The notes: a model not told the origin generated them from the letters alone. Shown: positions 25,434 to 37,177, numbered from the stretch's first letter. The stretch is DNA of 64,000 nucleotides from Bordetella parapertussis (GCA_945873925.1 CAMCES010000001.1:1-64000); one strand, 5' to 3'. Made by a program: numbers and translations.

Positions 25434-25727
25434 TCACGCCGAGACCGAAGCAGCTGATCGAATTTGCAACTCCACTTGCAACCCGGCCGCCACCGCCATG
25501 TTCACCATGGCGTCCAAAGCAAACAAATTGATCTTGCCGCGCATCAGGTCCGATACGCGAGGTTGGGTCACGCCCAACAGCTTGGCGGCTTGTGCCTGAC
25601 TCCAGCCCGCGCTGCTCATGTGCGCCTTTGGCGCCATCATCAAACGTGAACGCATCTTCATGTTTTCAGCCGTGCCGGGGTCTTCCTCAACCGCGTTCCA
25701 GATGCTGTTGAACATGTCCTTGTTCAT
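25434..25727 (-). CDS. XRE-family HigA-type antitoxin, no toxin partner seen
   Basis: A 97-residue protein. The N-terminal half (MNKDMFNSIWNAVEEDPGTA, then NMKMRSRLM) and the helix-turn-helix at about residues 42-64 (WSQAQAAKLLGVTQPRVSDL, followed by MRGKI) are characteristic of short XRE antitoxins of the HigA group that bind their own promoter. The start at 25727 has a GGAG site 10-13 bases upstream; the longer frame to 25793 runs through the inverted repeat and is not a likely start. A RelE/HigB-type toxin is normally adjacent, but none was found on either side within the inverted repeats. It is thus an orphan, or the whole gene content of a small cassette. Confidence 0.85.
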   Translation of the reverse strand: MNKDMFNSIWNAVEEDPGTAENMKMRSRLMMAPKAHMSSAGWSQAQAAKLLGVTQPRVSDLMRGKINLFALDAMVNMAVAAGLQVELQIRSAASVSA

Positions 25728-25774
25728 GCTTACCGCTCCTTGATGACTTCTTGATATTTTTTTGCCAATTGAAC

Positions 25775-25795
25775 AATTGGAATCTGACCCCAATT
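25775..25795 (-). repeat. Right 21-bp inverted repeat
   Basis: Exact inverted match to 25261-25281, located between the antitoxin start and the fabI stop codon and overlapping the latter by 2 bases. Confidence 0.85.
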
Positions 25796-26594
25796 AATCG
25801 GCCATACCCGGCACCACTTGGCTGAAACCGCCGTCCACATAAGTGATCTCGGCAGACACGCCGGCGGCCAAATCGGACAACAAGAAGGCAGCCACGTTGC
25901 CCACATCTTCGATGGTCACGTTGCGCCGAATCGGTGAGTTGTTGGCCACCACATCCAAGATCTTGCCAAAGCCTTTGATACCCGATGCCGCCAAGGTTTT
26001 GATGGGCCCTGCGCTGATACCGTTGGCCCGCATGCCGCGGTTGTGGCTGCCCAGAGACTCGGCCAAATAGCGCACGGATGCTTCGAGCGAGGCTTTGGCC
26101 AAGCCCATGGTGTTGTAGTTGGGGACGTTGCGCAGGGCACCCAGGTAGGAAAGTGTCAGGACCGAGGCCTTGTCGTTAAAGAAGGGCAGCATGGCCTTGG
26201 TCATGGCGGGGAAGCTGTAGGCGCTGATGTTGTGTGCAATCGCAAAGGCTTCGCGGCTCAAGCCGTCCAAAAAGTCGCCGGCAATTGCCTCGCGCGGCGC
26301 AAAGCCAATGGCGTGCACAAATCCATCAAACTTCGGCCAGGCAGCGGTCAAACCGCTGACCATGGCGGCGATCTGCTCGTCGCTCGAGACATCGCAGTCG
26401 AACACCAGGCTGGAGCCAAAATCGGCAGCGAATTCGGTGATGCGATCTTTGAAACGCTCTCCTTGGTAGCTGAAAGCCAACTCCGCACCCTGGGCATGAC
26501 AGGCTTTGGCAATCCCATAAGCGATCGAACGGTTGGACAACACGCCCGTGATCAATAATTTTTTGCCCGCCAAAAACCCTTGGTTTGCTTGCAT
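25794..26594 (-). CDS. fabI: Enoyl-[acyl-carrier-protein] reductase (NADH)
   Basis: A 266-residue enzyme that carries out the last step of each fatty-acid elongation cycle. The N-terminal cofactor motif GVLSNRSIAYGIAKACHAQG is the FabI form of the glycine-rich loop, and the active site is Tyr150 plus Tyr160-x6-Lys167 (NYNTMGLAK), as in E. coli FabI. The C-terminus ends in YVDGGFSQVVPGMAD. The ATG at 26594 has an AGGAG site. The stop codon overlaps the right inverted repeat of the neighbouring cassette by two bases without shortening the protein noticeably. Divergent from yejA, with only 35 bases between them. Confidence 0.96.
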   Translation of the reverse strand: MQANQGFLAGKKLLITGVLSNRSIAYGIAKACHAQGAELAFSYQGERFKDRITEFAADFGSSLVFDCDVSSDEQIAAMVSGLTAAWPKFDGFVHAIGFAPREAIAGDFLDGLSREAFAIAHNISAYSFPAMTKAMLPFFNDKASVLTLSYLGALRNVPNYNTMGLAKASLEASVRYLAESLGSHNRGMRANGISAGPIKTLAASGIKGFGKILDVVANNSPIRRNVTIEDVGNVAAFLLSDLAAGVSAEITYVDGGFSQVVPGMAD

Positions 26595-26629
26595 TTTGCT
26601 GCTCCTGAAAAATCTTGCAGAATTGTCTC

Positions 26630-28453
26630 ATGCGAACTTTTCTAATTTGCTTGCTACTTTGCAGCACGACGGGCGCCTGGGCGGCGCACGCCTATGCCCA
26701 GTTTGGCGACATCAAGTACCCACCCGACTTCAAGCATTTCAGCTATGTCAACCCGAGCGCGCCCAAAGGCGGCGAGATCGTGCTGGTGGCGCCCACCCGC
26801 GCCTCCAGTTTTGACAAATACAACCCCTTCACCTTGAAGGGCACACCACCCCCCGCACTGGGCAGTTTGCTGTTTGAAACATTGTTGGTGGGTAACAGCG
26901 ATGAGCCCACCACAGCCTACGGTTTGTTGGCTGAGGACGTGAGCGTCGCAGCCGACAAGTTGTCAGCCACTTTTCGCTTGCACCCCGAGGCCCGCTTCCA
27001 CAATGGTGACCCGGTGTTGGCCGCCGATGTGAAGTACTCGTTTGACCGTCTCACCAGCAAGGAAGCCGCCCCTCAGTTCCGTACCTATTTCAGCGAGGTC
27101 AAGGCGGCGGTGGTGCTCTCACCGCGCGAAATCCGGTTCGAGTTCAAGCGGGCCAATGCCGAACTGCCATTGATCGTGGGTGGCATGGGCGTATTCAGCC
27201 AGCAATGGGGTGCTGGCAAAGCCTTTGACCAAGTGGTCACCGATGTACCGATTGGCTCTGGCCCCTACAAAATCGGCAAGACCGACTTCGGCAAAGACAT
27301 CCAATACCTGCGCGACCCCAACTACTGGGGCAAAAACCTCAATGTGCGCCAAGGCATGTTCAATTTTGACCGCATCACCTACAAGCTCTACAAAGACACG
27401 ACCGCCCAGTTTGAAGCCTTTAAGGCGGGTGAGTTTGACTACATCCAAGCTTTTGTGGCGCGTGAATGGGCCCGCGGTTACAAGGGCAAATTGTTTGACA
27501 ACGGCACGCTGATCAAACAAGAGCTGCAACACGGCAACGCCGGTGATTTCCAAGGCTTCATGTTCAACACCCGTTTGCCCAAGTTCAAGGACAAACGGGT
27601 GCGCCAAGCGATTGCACTGGCGATGGACTACGAATGGATGAACCGCCAGCTGTTCTACCAAGCCTACACACGGGTGCGCGGCTACTTTGTTGGCAGCGAT
27701 TTCGAGGCCAAGGATCTGCCTGAAGCTGAAGAGTTGGCTTTGCTCGAACCCCTGCGTCCACAACTCGCGCCCGCGGTGTTCACCGACAAAGTGCCCTTGC
27801 CACCGGTGACCAGCCTGGACCCTGCCAGCGGCCATACCCTCAGGGACCATTTGCGCCAAGCGCGTGACCTGTTGGCCCAAGCCGGGTGGACCTACCGCGA
27901 CGGCGCTTTGCGCAACGACAAGGGTGAGGCGTTCACCCTGGAGTTTTTGGACAACTCAGGTTCGATGGGTCGGGTGGTCACGCCGTACGCCAAAAATTTG
28001 GAGAAGCTGGGTTTCAAGGTCAATTACAAGGTGGTGGATTTCGCGGTGTTGCAAAAGCGCATGGACGTGTTTGATTTCGAGCTGATCAGCAACCGCATTG
28101 GCGGCAGCGAAGCCCCGGGCACCGAGTTGCTCGAACGCTTTGGAGCCAAAGCCGCGGACACCGAGGGTTCGAGCAATGTGATCGGCGTGAAAGACCCGGC
28201 GGTCGACGCTTTGTTGGACAAGGCTGTGGCCGCGCAAACCCGTCCGCAATTGGTGTCGGCTTTGAAAGCCCTGGACCGGGTGTTGAGACACGGCCATTAC
28301 AGCGTGCCGCACTGGTACGGCAGCGTGCACCGGGTGGCTTGGCGTTCAGGCCGGTTTGAGCGGCCTGCGGTGACGCCTCGCTACTACCAGCCCGAAACCT
28401 GGATCACCTCGACCTGGTGGGCCACCTCTGACAACCTGCTGGGAATCCGCTGA
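26630..28453 (+). CDS. yejA: Peptide ABC transporter substrate-binding protein (YejA-like)
   Basis: A 607-residue periplasmic solute-binding protein of family 5. Signal peptide MRTFLICLLLCSTTGAWA, then the YejA-type start YAQFGDIKYPPDFKHFSYVN and the family-5 region YGLLAEDVSVAADKLSATF followed by FHNGDPVLAADVKYSFDRL. Family 5 binds oligopeptides; YejA of enterics is linked to import of peptide antibiotics such as microcin C, so the natural cargo here may be any peptide. The ATG at 26630 begins the signal peptide; a TTG at 26615 is less likely. It is the first gene of a yejABEF operon, followed after 1 base by yejB. Confidence 0.92.
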   Translation: MRTFLICLLLCSTTGAWAAHAYAQFGDIKYPPDFKHFSYVNPSAPKGGEIVLVAPTRASSFDKYNPFTLKGTPPPALGSLLFETLLVGNSDEPTTAYGLLAEDVSVAADKLSATFRLHPEARFHNGDPVLAADVKYSFDRLTSKEAAPQFRTYFSEVKAAVVLSPREIRFEFKRANAELPLIVGGMGVFSQQWGAGKAFDQVVTDVPIGSGPYKIGKTDFGKDIQYLRDPNYWGKNLNVRQGMFNFDRITYKLYKDTTAQFEAFKAGEFDYIQAFVAREWARGYKGKLFDNGTLIKQELQHGNAGDFQGFMFNTRLPKFKDKRVRQAIALAMDYEWMNRQLFYQAYTRVRGYFVGSDFEAKDLPEAEELALLEPLRPQLAPAVFTDKVPLPPVTSLDPASGHTLRDHLRQARDLLAQAGWTYRDGALRNDKGEAFTLEFLDNSGSMGRVVTPYAKNLEKLGFKVNYKVVDFAVLQKRMDVFDFELISNRIGGSEAPGTELLERFGAKAADTEGSSNVIGVKDPAVDALLDKAVAAQTRPQLVSALKALDRVLRHGHYSVPHWYGSVHRVAWRSGRFERPAVTPRYYQPETWITSTWWATSDNLLGIR

Positions 28454-28454
28454 C

Positions 28455-29489
28455 ATGTTCGTCTACATACTCAAACGCTTGCTCTTGATGATTCCCACGC
28501 TGTTTGGGATTTTGTTGCTGACCTTCGTGGTGATTCAATTTGTGCCGGGCGGACCAGTCGAGCAAATGGTGTCGCAACTCCAAGGGCGCGACACCGGTGG
28601 GGAGGGTGCCGCTGCATCTGGTGCGGGTTACCGTGGCCGCCAAGGCGTAGACGCTGCTCGCATCGAAGAAATCAAGCAACTTTATGGCTTTGACAAACCG
28701 CCGCTGGAGCGTTTTGGCCAAATGCTGGGCCAATTCGCCCGTTTTGACTTGGGCAAAAGTTTTTTCTATCCCAAGGATGTTTGGCAGCTGATCAAGGAAA
28801 AGCTGCCTGTTTCGATCAGTTTGGGGCTGTGGACTTTCTTTTTGAGTTACACCATATCGGTCCCGCTGGGCATTGCCAAAGCGGTGCGCGCCGGATCACG
28901 TTTTGACATGGTCACCAGTTTGGTGGTGCTGGTGGGCTACGCCATCCCCGGCTTCGTGCTGGGCGTGGCTTTGTTGGTGGTGTTTGGCGGGCAGTTGCAG
29001 TGGTTTCCCCTGCGTGGACTGACCTCCAGCAACTGGGAAACCCTGAGCATGGGTGCCAAGGTGGTGGACTACCTGTGGCACATCGCGATGCCAATCACCG
29101 CCAGTGTGCTGGGTGCATTTGCTGTCACCACCATGCTGACGAAAAACGCCTTTCTCGAAGAGATCGGCAAGCAATATGTCTTGACCGCGCGCGCCAAAGG
29201 CCTGTCCGAGCGCAGCGTGCTGTGGAAGCATGTCATGCGTAACGCCTTGATTCCCTTGGTCACCGGTTTCCCTGCCGCTTTCATTGGTGCTTTTTTCACC
29301 GGTTCTTTGCTGATCGAAACCTTGTTCTCGCTCGATGGCCTGGGGCTTTTGAGCTATGAGAGTGTGATGCGCCGTGACTACCCGGTGGTGCTGGGCACCC
29401 TTTACCTATTCACCCTGATCGGCCTGGTCACCAAGCTGATCAGCGATCTCTGCTACGTGTGGGTGGACCCCCGCGTGAAGTTCGATTGA
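28455..29489 (+). CDS. yejB: Peptide ABC transporter permease (YejB-like)
   Basis: A 344-residue inner-membrane permease. The start MFVYILKRLLLMIPTLFGIL and the internal VPGGPVEQMVSQLQGRD are typical of DppB/YejB proteins. The cytoplasmic coupling segment ARAKGLSERSVLWKHVMRNA (EAA loop) contacts the ATPase. Partner of YejE and YejF. Gap to yejA 1 base, to yejE 5 bases. Confidence 0.93.
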   Translation: MFVYILKRLLLMIPTLFGILLLTFVVIQFVPGGPVEQMVSQLQGRDTGGEGAAASGAGYRGRQGVDAARIEEIKQLYGFDKPPLERFGQMLGQFARFDLGKSFFYPKDVWQLIKEKLPVSISLGLWTFFLSYTISVPLGIAKAVRAGSRFDMVTSLVVLVGYAIPGFVLGVALLVVFGGQLQWFPLRGLTSSNWETLSMGAKVVDYLWHIAMPITASVLGAFAVTTMLTKNAFLEEIGKQYVLTARAKGLSERSVLWKHVMRNALIPLVTGFPAAFIGAFFTGSLLIETLFSLDGLGLLSYESVMRRDYPVVLGTLYLFTLIGLVTKLISDLCYVWVDPRVKFD

Positions 29490-29494
29490 CCGCC

Positions 29495-30541
29495 ATGACC
29501 ACCGTTTCCCTGTCTCCTTCTGCGCTGGCCTGGCAACGCTTCAAGCGTAACCGCTTGGGTTTTGTCAGTTTGGTGCTGTTCGTGGTTTTGTTCTTCGTCA
29601 GCCTGGCCGCCGAGTTGGTTTGCAACGACAAACCGCTGGTGGCCAGTTACCAGGGCAAGCTGTATGTTCCGGTTTTGAATAACCCACCCGAGACCGCGTT
29701 TGGCGGTGACTTTGCCACGCCCACCGACTTCTTTGACCCGTTCATTCGCCAGCAGTTTGAACAGCCCGGCAATTGGGCGATTTACCCCTTGAACCCCTAT
29801 CACCACACCACGCTCAACTATTTCGCCAAAGAGCCCAACCCCGCACCGCCTTCGGCGGACAACTGGATGGGTACCGATGACCGCGGCCGCGATGTCCTGG
29901 CCCGCTTGCTGTATGGCTTTCGGGTCTCTGTTTTGTTTGCCTTGGCCTTGACCATCACTGGCACGCTGCTGGGCGTGGTGACTGGCGCCATACAAGGTTT
30001 TTTTGCGGGCAAGACCGATTTGGCTTTCCAACGCTTCATCGAGATTTGGGGCGCCATGCCCGAGCTCTACCTGTTGATCATTTTCTCGGCCGTGTTCGAG
30101 CCCAGCGTGGGTCTGCTGCTGCTGTTGCTCAGCCTGTTTGGCTGGATGGGCTTGTCCGACTATGTGCGTGCCGAGTTTTTGCGCAACCGCCAACTCGACT
30201 ACGTGCGAGCGGCCAAAGCCTTGGGACTGTCCAACTGGGCGATCATTTGGCGGCATGTGTTGCCCAACAGCATGACCCCGGTGGTCACGTTTTTGCCGTT
30301 TCGCATGAGCGCCGCGATCTTGGCGCTGACCAGCCTTGACTTTTTGGGCCTGGGTGTGCCACCGGGCACCCCCAGCTTGGGTGAGTTGTTGTCCCAGGGC
30401 AAGAACAACATCGACGCTTGGTGGATCTCAATCTCCACCTTCGGGGTGTTGGTGGTCACGCTGCTTTTGTTGACATTCATGGGAGACGCCCTGCGGGACG
30501 CCCTGGACCCCCGCAAACTGCGTCAGGAGCACAAGCCATGA
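29495..30541 (+). CDS. yejE: Peptide ABC transporter permease (YejE-like)
   Basis: A 348-residue second permease subunit. After one N-terminal helix comes a large periplasmic insertion, and then MGTDDRGRDVLARLLYGFR, the hallmark of DppC/YejE permeases. The EAA-type loop AAKALGLSNWAIIWRHVLPN and LDFLGLGVPPGTPSLGELL are conserved. The ATG at 29495 lies 5 bases after yejB; a longer frame to 29459 overlaps yejB. Its stop overlaps the yejF start (ATGA). Confidence 0.93.
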   Translation: MTTVSLSPSALAWQRFKRNRLGFVSLVLFVVLFFVSLAAELVCNDKPLVASYQGKLYVPVLNNPPETAFGGDFATPTDFFDPFIRQQFEQPGNWAIYPLNPYHHTTLNYFAKEPNPAPPSADNWMGTDDRGRDVLARLLYGFRVSVLFALALTITGTLLGVVTGAIQGFFAGKTDLAFQRFIEIWGAMPELYLLIIFSAVFEPSVGLLLLLLSLFGWMGLSDYVRAEFLRNRQLDYVRAAKALGLSNWAIIWRHVLPNSMTPVVTFLPFRMSAAILALTSLDFLGLGVPPGTPSLGELLSQGKNNIDAWWISISTFGVLVVTLLLLTFMGDALRDALDPRKLRQEHKP

Positions 30542-32151
30542 GCGCGCCTTTGCTCAAGGTGCACAACCTGCACATGTCATTTCAGGGCCGTGAGGTGGTT
30601 CACGGCGTGTCTTTTGAGATGCAAGCCGGCGAAAAGCTGGCGCTGGTCGGCGAATCGGGTTCCGGGAAAACAGTTACTGCGCTGAGTTTGCTGGGGTTGG
30701 CCCGAGGGGCTTGGGTGCGCGGCCAGACCCTGTTTGGAGGCCAAGACCTGCTGCAAATGAGCGAAGACCAATGGCGCGGTATACGTGGCAGCGACATCGC
30801 CATGGTTTTTCAAGAGCCCATGACCGCGCTCAATCCCTTGTTCACCATCGGTGACCAAATCGCCGAGGTGTTGACCCTCAAAAAAGGCCTGTCCACCAAA
30901 GACGCTTGGCAACGCGCCATCGCCTTGCTCAATGACACAGGCATTCCTGAACCAGCGCGTCGCATCAACAGTTATCCGCACCAGTTGTCTGGCGGACAGC
31001 GGCAACGCGCGATGATCGCCATGGCCTTGGCAGGCGAGCCAAAACTGCTGTTGGCCGATGAACCGACCACCGCGCTGGACGTGTCGCTGCGTGGTCAAAT
31101 CCTGGATTTGCTCGACAGCCTGCAGCGCAAGCACGGCATGGCGGTGCTGTTGATCACCCACGACTTGAACATGGTGCGGCGTTTCGCTGACCGGGTGGTG
31201 GTCATGGAAAACGGTTGGGTGGTCGAACATGGCGAGGTCAGCCAGGTGCTGAGCCATCCTCAGCATGCCTATACCCGGCGGCTGGTGGAGAGCCAGCCCG
31301 AGCGCAATGTGTTCGAGCCGGTCGACAGCGCCCCAGTCTGTTTGCAAGCCCAGGGCTTGCGGGTCACCTACCCGGTGCCCAGACCTGGCATCCGTGGCTG
31401 GTTTCAACGTGGGCAGTTCGTGGCCCTGCAAGGCGCAGACTTTGCGCTGCGGATGGGGCAGACGCTGGGGATCATTGGCGAATCAGGCTCTGGCAAGTCC
31501 TCCTTGGCCTTGGCAGCACTGGGCCTGATTCCATTCCAAGGCGAGTTGCAGATCGAAGGCCAGACTTGGCGCGGCCATGCCACATCCGATCTGCCGCTGC
31601 GCCGTGCCTTGCAAGTCGTGTTTCAAGACCCGTTTTCATCTCTTTCGCCGCGCATGAATGTCGAGCAATTGGTGGGCGAGGGCTTGCAGGTGCATGCGCC
31701 AGACCTCAATCCTTTGGCCCGTCAAATCAAGGTGCGCGAAGCCTTGGCCGAGGTCGGCATGGACGAGGAGCAGTTTCCAGGCCTCTTGGCGCGCTATCCC
31801 CACGAGTTTTCGGGCGGACAGCGCCAACGCTTGGCGATCGCCCGGGCCTTGATCGTGCAGCCGCGCATCCTGGTGCTCGATGAGCCCACCAGCGCCTTGG
31901 ACGTGTCGATCCAAAAGCAGGTCTTGGACCTGTTGCAACGCTTGCAACGCGAGCGCGGTTTGAGCTATTTGCTGATCACCCATGACATCGATGTGATTCA
32001 AGCCATGGCCCACCACGTGCTGGTTCTCAAAGACGGCAAGGTGGTCGATACCGGTAGTTTGGATCAGGTGCTTGTCCACCCCCAGTCGCCATACACCCAA
32101 AGCTTGCTGACCGCCTCGTTGGCAATGTCCCACGGACCGGCATCTGCATGA
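30538..32151 (+). CDS. yejF: Peptide ABC transporter, fused double ATP-binding protein (YejF-like)
   Basis: A 537-residue ATPase with two complete nucleotide-binding domains in one chain. Domain 1 has Walker A GESGSGKT, signature LSGGQRQR and Walker B LLLADEP; domain 2 has GESGSGKS, FSGGQRQR and ILVLDEPTSALD. It powers import of substrate delivered by YejA through YejB/YejE. Both domains keep all catalytic motifs. The ATG overlaps the yejE stop by 4 bases. A hairpin with a T-run at 32218-32248 lies beyond the gene. Confidence 0.93.
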   Translation: MSAPLLKVHNLHMSFQGREVVHGVSFEMQAGEKLALVGESGSGKTVTALSLLGLARGAWVRGQTLFGGQDLLQMSEDQWRGIRGSDIAMVFQEPMTALNPLFTIGDQIAEVLTLKKGLSTKDAWQRAIALLNDTGIPEPARRINSYPHQLSGGQRQRAMIAMALAGEPKLLLADEPTTALDVSLRGQILDLLDSLQRKHGMAVLLITHDLNMVRRFADRVVVMENGWVVEHGEVSQVLSHPQHAYTRRLVESQPERNVFEPVDSAPVCLQAQGLRVTYPVPRPGIRGWFQRGQFVALQGADFALRMGQTLGIIGESGSGKSSLALAALGLIPFQGELQIEGQTWRGHATSDLPLRRALQVVFQDPFSSLSPRMNVEQLVGEGLQVHAPDLNPLARQIKVREALAEVGMDEEQFPGLLARYPHEFSGGQRQRLAIARALIVQPRILVLDEPTSALDVSIQKQVLDLLQRLQRERGLSYLLITHDIDVIQAMAHHVLVLKDGKVVDTGSLDQVLVHPQSPYTQSLLTASLAMSHGPASA

Positions 32152-32191
32152 GCCTTGGGGTGACCGCTGAAAAACAGCCATGTTTTGCGGG

Positions 32192-32197
32192 TACAAT
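32192..32197 (+). promoter_or_regulatory. Possible -10 box (TACAAT) for the rimP-nusA operon
   Basis: TACAAT lies 72 bases before rimP. A -35 element is poor (TGAAAA-like sequence 18-19 bases upstream), so this is a weak call. If it is real, transcription starts near 32204, immediately ahead of the hairpin at 32218. Confidence 0.35.
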
Positions 32198-32217
32198 GCC
32201 GACCTAATGAACGATAA

Positions 32218-32248
32218 CGGGCGGACATCCCAACCGCCCGTTTTTTTT
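32218..32248 (+). terminator. Intrinsic terminator or attenuator ahead of rimP
   Basis: A 7-bp GC stem (CGGGCGG/CCGCCCG, 9-base loop) is followed directly by eight T residues. It lies 66 bases after yejF and 16 before rimP. It may simply end the yej operon, but a possible promoter lies upstream of it, so it could also act on the rimP-nusA transcript. Confidence 0.75.
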
Positions 32249-32264
32249 GGTCGGGTGAAAAGCG

Positions 32265-32843
32265 TTGGCATTGCAAGACATCATTGAACAAACTGTCACT
32301 GGCTTGGGCTACCAGTTGGTGGAGGTGGAGCGATCAGCCGGCGGCTTGTTGCGCATCACCATCGACTTGCCTTGGGCGCCTGGTGTGCCAGAGCAGTTCG
32401 TTTTGGTGGAGGATTGTGAAAAAGTCACCCGCCAACTGCAGTTTGTATTGGAAGTCGAAGGTACCGAGTACAGCCGTTTGGAAGTTTCTTCGCCGGGCAT
32501 CGACCGACCTTTGCGCAGCGAAAACGATTTTTTGCGTTTTGTTGGCGAACCAATCGACATCACGCTCAAAGCGCCCATGGGGGCAGCGGCAGGGGGCCTG
32601 GTGGCCCCCAACCGCAAGAAGTTTCGAGGTGTGTTGGAAACCACTGACACCCCCCAGACTTGGCAAATCACCTGGCGTGATGAGCCTGCCAGCAAGCCTG
32701 GCATGCGACCAGCCAAGGTCAAAAAAGACTTGCCAGTGCAAGCCTTGCAGTTCACATTGGGTGAATTGCGGGATGCGCGCTTGGCGCCGATTGTGAATTT
32801 CAAGGGCCGCAGGCCCGCTGAGAACAGGAGTAATGAACCATGA
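32265..32843 (+). CDS. rimP: Ribosome maturation factor RimP
   Basis: A 192-residue protein needed for maturation of the 30S subunit. The N-terminal ALQDIIEQTVTGLGYQLVEV, then GGLLRITIDLP and the EYSRLEVSSPGIDRPLRSEN block define the family. The only in-frame start that keeps the conserved N-terminus is a TTG at 32265. There is a Lys-rich, Pro-containing insertion in the C-terminal domain (SKPGMRPAKVKKDLPVQ), as often seen in Burkholderiales. First gene of a long tightly packed operon; its stop overlaps the nusA ATG. Confidence 0.93.
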   Translation: MALQDIIEQTVTGLGYQLVEVERSAGGLLRITIDLPWAPGVPEQFVLVEDCEKVTRQLQFVLEVEGTEYSRLEVSSPGIDRPLRSENDFLRFVGEPIDITLKAPMGAAAGGLVAPNRKKFRGVLETTDTPQTWQITWRDEPASKPGMRPAKVKKDLPVQALQFTLGELRDARLAPIVNFKGRRPAENRSNEP

Positions 32844-34345
32844 ATCGCGAAATGCTCATGTTGGTGGACGCCATATCGCGCGAAAAAAACGTCGAGCGCG
32901 ACTTGGTGTTTGGCGCGGTCGAGTCTGCGTTGGCCCAAGCCACCAAAAAACTGTTGCAAGCTGACAAAGAAAACCCAGTGGAAGACGCAGACATCCGCGT
33001 CGCCATGGACCGTGATTCAGGTGAGTACGAGACCTTCCGTCGTTGGTTGGTGGTGCCTGACGAAGCCGGTTTGCAAAACCCGGATGCCGAAGAAATGCTG
33101 ATGGACGCCAAAGAGCGTTTGTCTGACATCGAGGTGGGCGAGTACATTGAAGAAAACATCGAATCCTTGCCGATCGGTCGCATCGGTGCGATGGCCGCCA
33201 AGCAAGTCATCCTGCAAAAAATCCGCGACGCCGAGCGTGAAATGCTGTTGTCTGACTTTTTGGCCCGTGGCGACAAAATTTTTGTCGGCTCAGTCAAGCG
33301 CATGGACAAGGGCGACATCATTGTCGAGAGCGGCCGCGTCGAAGGCCGTTTGCGCCGTGGCGAGATGATTCCCAAAGAAAACCTGCGCAGCGCCGATCGG
33401 TTACGCGCCATGATCATGGAAGTCGACACCACCTTGCGTGGCGCACCCATCATCTTGTCTCGCTCGGCCCCTGAATTCATGATCGAGTTGTTTCGCCAAG
33501 AGGTGCCAGAGATTGAGCAAGGCCTACTCGAGATCAAATCCTGCGCCAGAGACCCTGGTTCACGCGCCAAGATCGCGGTCCTGTCCCACGACAAACGCGT
33601 CGATCCGATCGGCACCTGTGTGGGTGTGCGCGGAACGCGTGTGAACGCGGTCACCAATGAATTGGCCGGTGAGCGGGTCGATATCGTGCTCTGGAGCGAG
33701 GACCCCGCGCAGTTTGTGATCGGTGCACTGGCTCCCGCCAATGTCTCCTCGATCGTGGTGGACGAAGAAAAACATGCCATGGACGTGGTGGTGGACGATG
33801 AAAACCTGGCCATGGCGATTGGCCGTGGCGGTCAAAACGTCCGCTTGGCTTCAGACCTCACTGGCTGGAAGATCAACATCATGGACGCGGCCGAATCGGC
33901 ACAAAAAGTCGCCAACGAAACCGAAGGCCTGCGCGCTTTGTTCGTGGAAAAACTCGATGTCGACCAAGAGGTGGCTGATATCTTGATTGAAGAGGGTTTC
34001 ACCAGTTTGGAAGAGGTGGCTTATGTGCCGCTGCAAGAAATGCTGGAGATCGAAAGCTTTGACGAAGACACTGTGAACGAATTGCGGGCTCGCGCCAAAG
34101 ATGCTTTGTTGACCATGGAAATTGTCCATGAGGAAAGTGTTGAAGAAGTCTCGCAAAACCTGCGTGATCTCGACGGCCTGGATGCCGAGTTGATCGCCAA
34201 ATTGGCCATGGGCGGTATCAACTCCCGTGACGATTTGGCCGATTTGGCGGTGGACGAGTTGGTGGAGATCACCGGCCAGTCTGAAGATGATGCAAAAACT
34301 TTGATCCTGAAGGCGCGTGAACATTGGTTCACGGGTCAAGCGTAA
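32840..34345 (+). CDS. nusA: Transcription termination/antitermination factor NusA
   Basis: A 501-residue RNA polymerase-associated factor controlling pausing, termination and antitermination. Order: N-terminal polymerase-binding domain (about 1-125), S1 domain (ARGDKIFVGSVKRMDKGDII), two KH domains (VGVRGTRVNAVTNELAGERV and AIGRGGQNVRLASDL) and two acidic C-terminal repeats after residue 350 (EEGFTSLEEVAYVPLQEMLE). An AGGAG ribosome site lies inside the end of rimP. NusA promotes hairpin-dependent termination, which makes the hairpin upstream of rimP a candidate self-regulation site. Confidence 0.97.
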   Translation: MNREMLMLVDAISREKNVERDLVFGAVESALAQATKKLLQADKENPVEDADIRVAMDRDSGEYETFRRWLVVPDEAGLQNPDAEEMLMDAKERLSDIEVGEYIEENIESLPIGRIGAMAAKQVILQKIRDAEREMLLSDFLARGDKIFVGSVKRMDKGDIIVESGRVEGRLRRGEMIPKENLRSADRLRAMIMEVDTTLRGAPIILSRSAPEFMIELFRQEVPEIEQGLLEIKSCARDPGSRAKIAVLSHDKRVDPIGTCVGVRGTRVNAVTNELAGERVDIVLWSEDPAQFVIGALAPANVSSIVVDEEKHAMDVVVDDENLAMAIGRGGQNVRLASDLTGWKINIMDAAESAQKVANETEGLRALFVEKLDVDQEVADILIEEGFTSLEEVAYVPLQEMLEIESFDEDTVNELRARAKDALLTMEIVHEESVEEVSQNLRDLDGLDAELIAKLAMGGINSRDDLADLAVDELVEITGQSEDDAKTLILKAREHWFTGQA

Positions 34346-34369
34346 CGGTCATGAAGAGGAACACCACAG

Positions 34370-37168
<2,799 letters not shown>

Positions 37169-37177
37169 ACCACCTGC

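Larger units (their letters stand above)
25261..25795. mobile_element. 535-bp cassette bounded by perfect 21-bp inverted repeats, carrying an antitoxin gene
   Basis: A 21-base sequence at 25261-25281 (core GGGGTCAGATTCC flanked by AATT on both sides) recurs exactly, inverted, at 25775-25795. Between them lie one HigA-type antitoxin gene and a 150-base tail with no gene. The left repeat supplies the last codons and stop of the transporter gene; the right repeat overlaps the fabI stop by 2 bases. An 11-base inverted copy of the outer part also occurs inside the left end at 25288-25298, so that end can itself form a hairpin. No transposase is present, so if mobile it would be a MITE-like, non-autonomous element; this is inference. 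Confidence 0.6.
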
